A stretch of DNA of 5,696 bases from Fervidifonticultor sp964526945. GTDB lineage: Bacteria; Sysuimicrobiota; Sysuimicrobiia; Sysuimicrobiales; Humicultoraceae. Below, one piece after another: positions 5,687-5,696 of the stretch. Under the pieces are notes generated by a model that did not search any database, was not told where the DNA came from, and saw nothing but the letters and a program-made list of their open reading frames with translations. The first letter of the stretch is position 1. Each line of letters starts with the position of its first letter. The DNA lies in contig CAZGNA010000172.1 of assembly GCA_964526945.1 (NCBI GenBank), forward strand, positions 1 through 5,696, given 5' to 3'. Made by a program: the position numbers and the translations under genes.

Positions 5687-5696
5687 CGTGGGGAGT

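Larger units (their letters stand above)
5287..5696. other. Long non-coding stretch with a hairpin and a three-copy repeat
   Basis: No credible gene is seen in these 410 bp. Open frames on both strands give Cys-, Pro-, Trp- and Arg-rich translations with no domain and no ribosome-binding site, as expected from random GC-rich DNA. Against genes packed with gaps of 0-170 bp elsewhere in the window, this is long. It holds a perfect 7-bp hairpin (5406-5423) and three copies of a bipartite element (5494-5673), listed separately. It is most likely the upstream regulatory region, or an untranslated leader, of a gene beyond the right edge. Confidence 0.6.

Overview
The window is a very GC-rich (roughly 70% by eye), tightly packed piece of bacterial chromosome. 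It carries five protein-coding genes and one long non-coding stretch at the right end. Strong Shine-Dalgarno sites (an exact GGAGGTGA before the DoxX gene), GTG starts, a GerW/YtfJ-type gene and a DoxX protein with the Asn-Trp-Asn / Ala-Ser-Thr-Asn-Pro signature suggest a high-GC, probably uncultivated lineage near Actinobacteria, Chloroflexota, high-GC Firmicutes or Armatimonadota-like groups. That placement is an inference; there is no rRNA or marker gene here to settle it.

Positions 1-4037 (+ strand) hold a three-gene ABC exporter operon: the C-terminal part of a HlyD-family adaptor (its N-terminus lies left of the window), an ATP-binding subunit of the MacB/LolD type, and a large FtsX-type permease made of two fused FtsX repeats. 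The ATPase and permease overlap by 4 nt, so they are probably translationally coupled. Together they form a MacAB-like machine in which the ATPase drives shape changes in the extracytoplasmic domains of the permease, with the adaptor docked on the outside. The substrate cannot be read from sequence.

Positions 4038-5286 hold a convergent/divergent arrangement. A 50-bp gap with a small hairpin separates the permease from a minus-strand GerW-family gene (126 aa, with a C-terminal membrane segment). A 167-bp divergent promoter region with two copies of TGACCGGAG lies between gerW and a plus-strand DoxX-family membrane protein gene. A perfect 13-bp hairpin just after the DoxX stop is a good intrinsic terminator.

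Positions 5287-5696 (410 bp) have no credible gene. They contain a 7-bp perfect hairpin and, in the last 200 bp, three same-strand copies of a ~28-bp bipartite element (GGAGAAACG, 8-9 variable bases, then GAATTTC-like). The last copy lies just upstream of a possible extended -10 promoter motif at the window's edge. This repeat set is the least explained signal in the window and looks like a regulatory array for the next gene to the right. I found no mobile element, CRISPR array or RNA gene, and no clear evidence of a wholly new multi-gene system.
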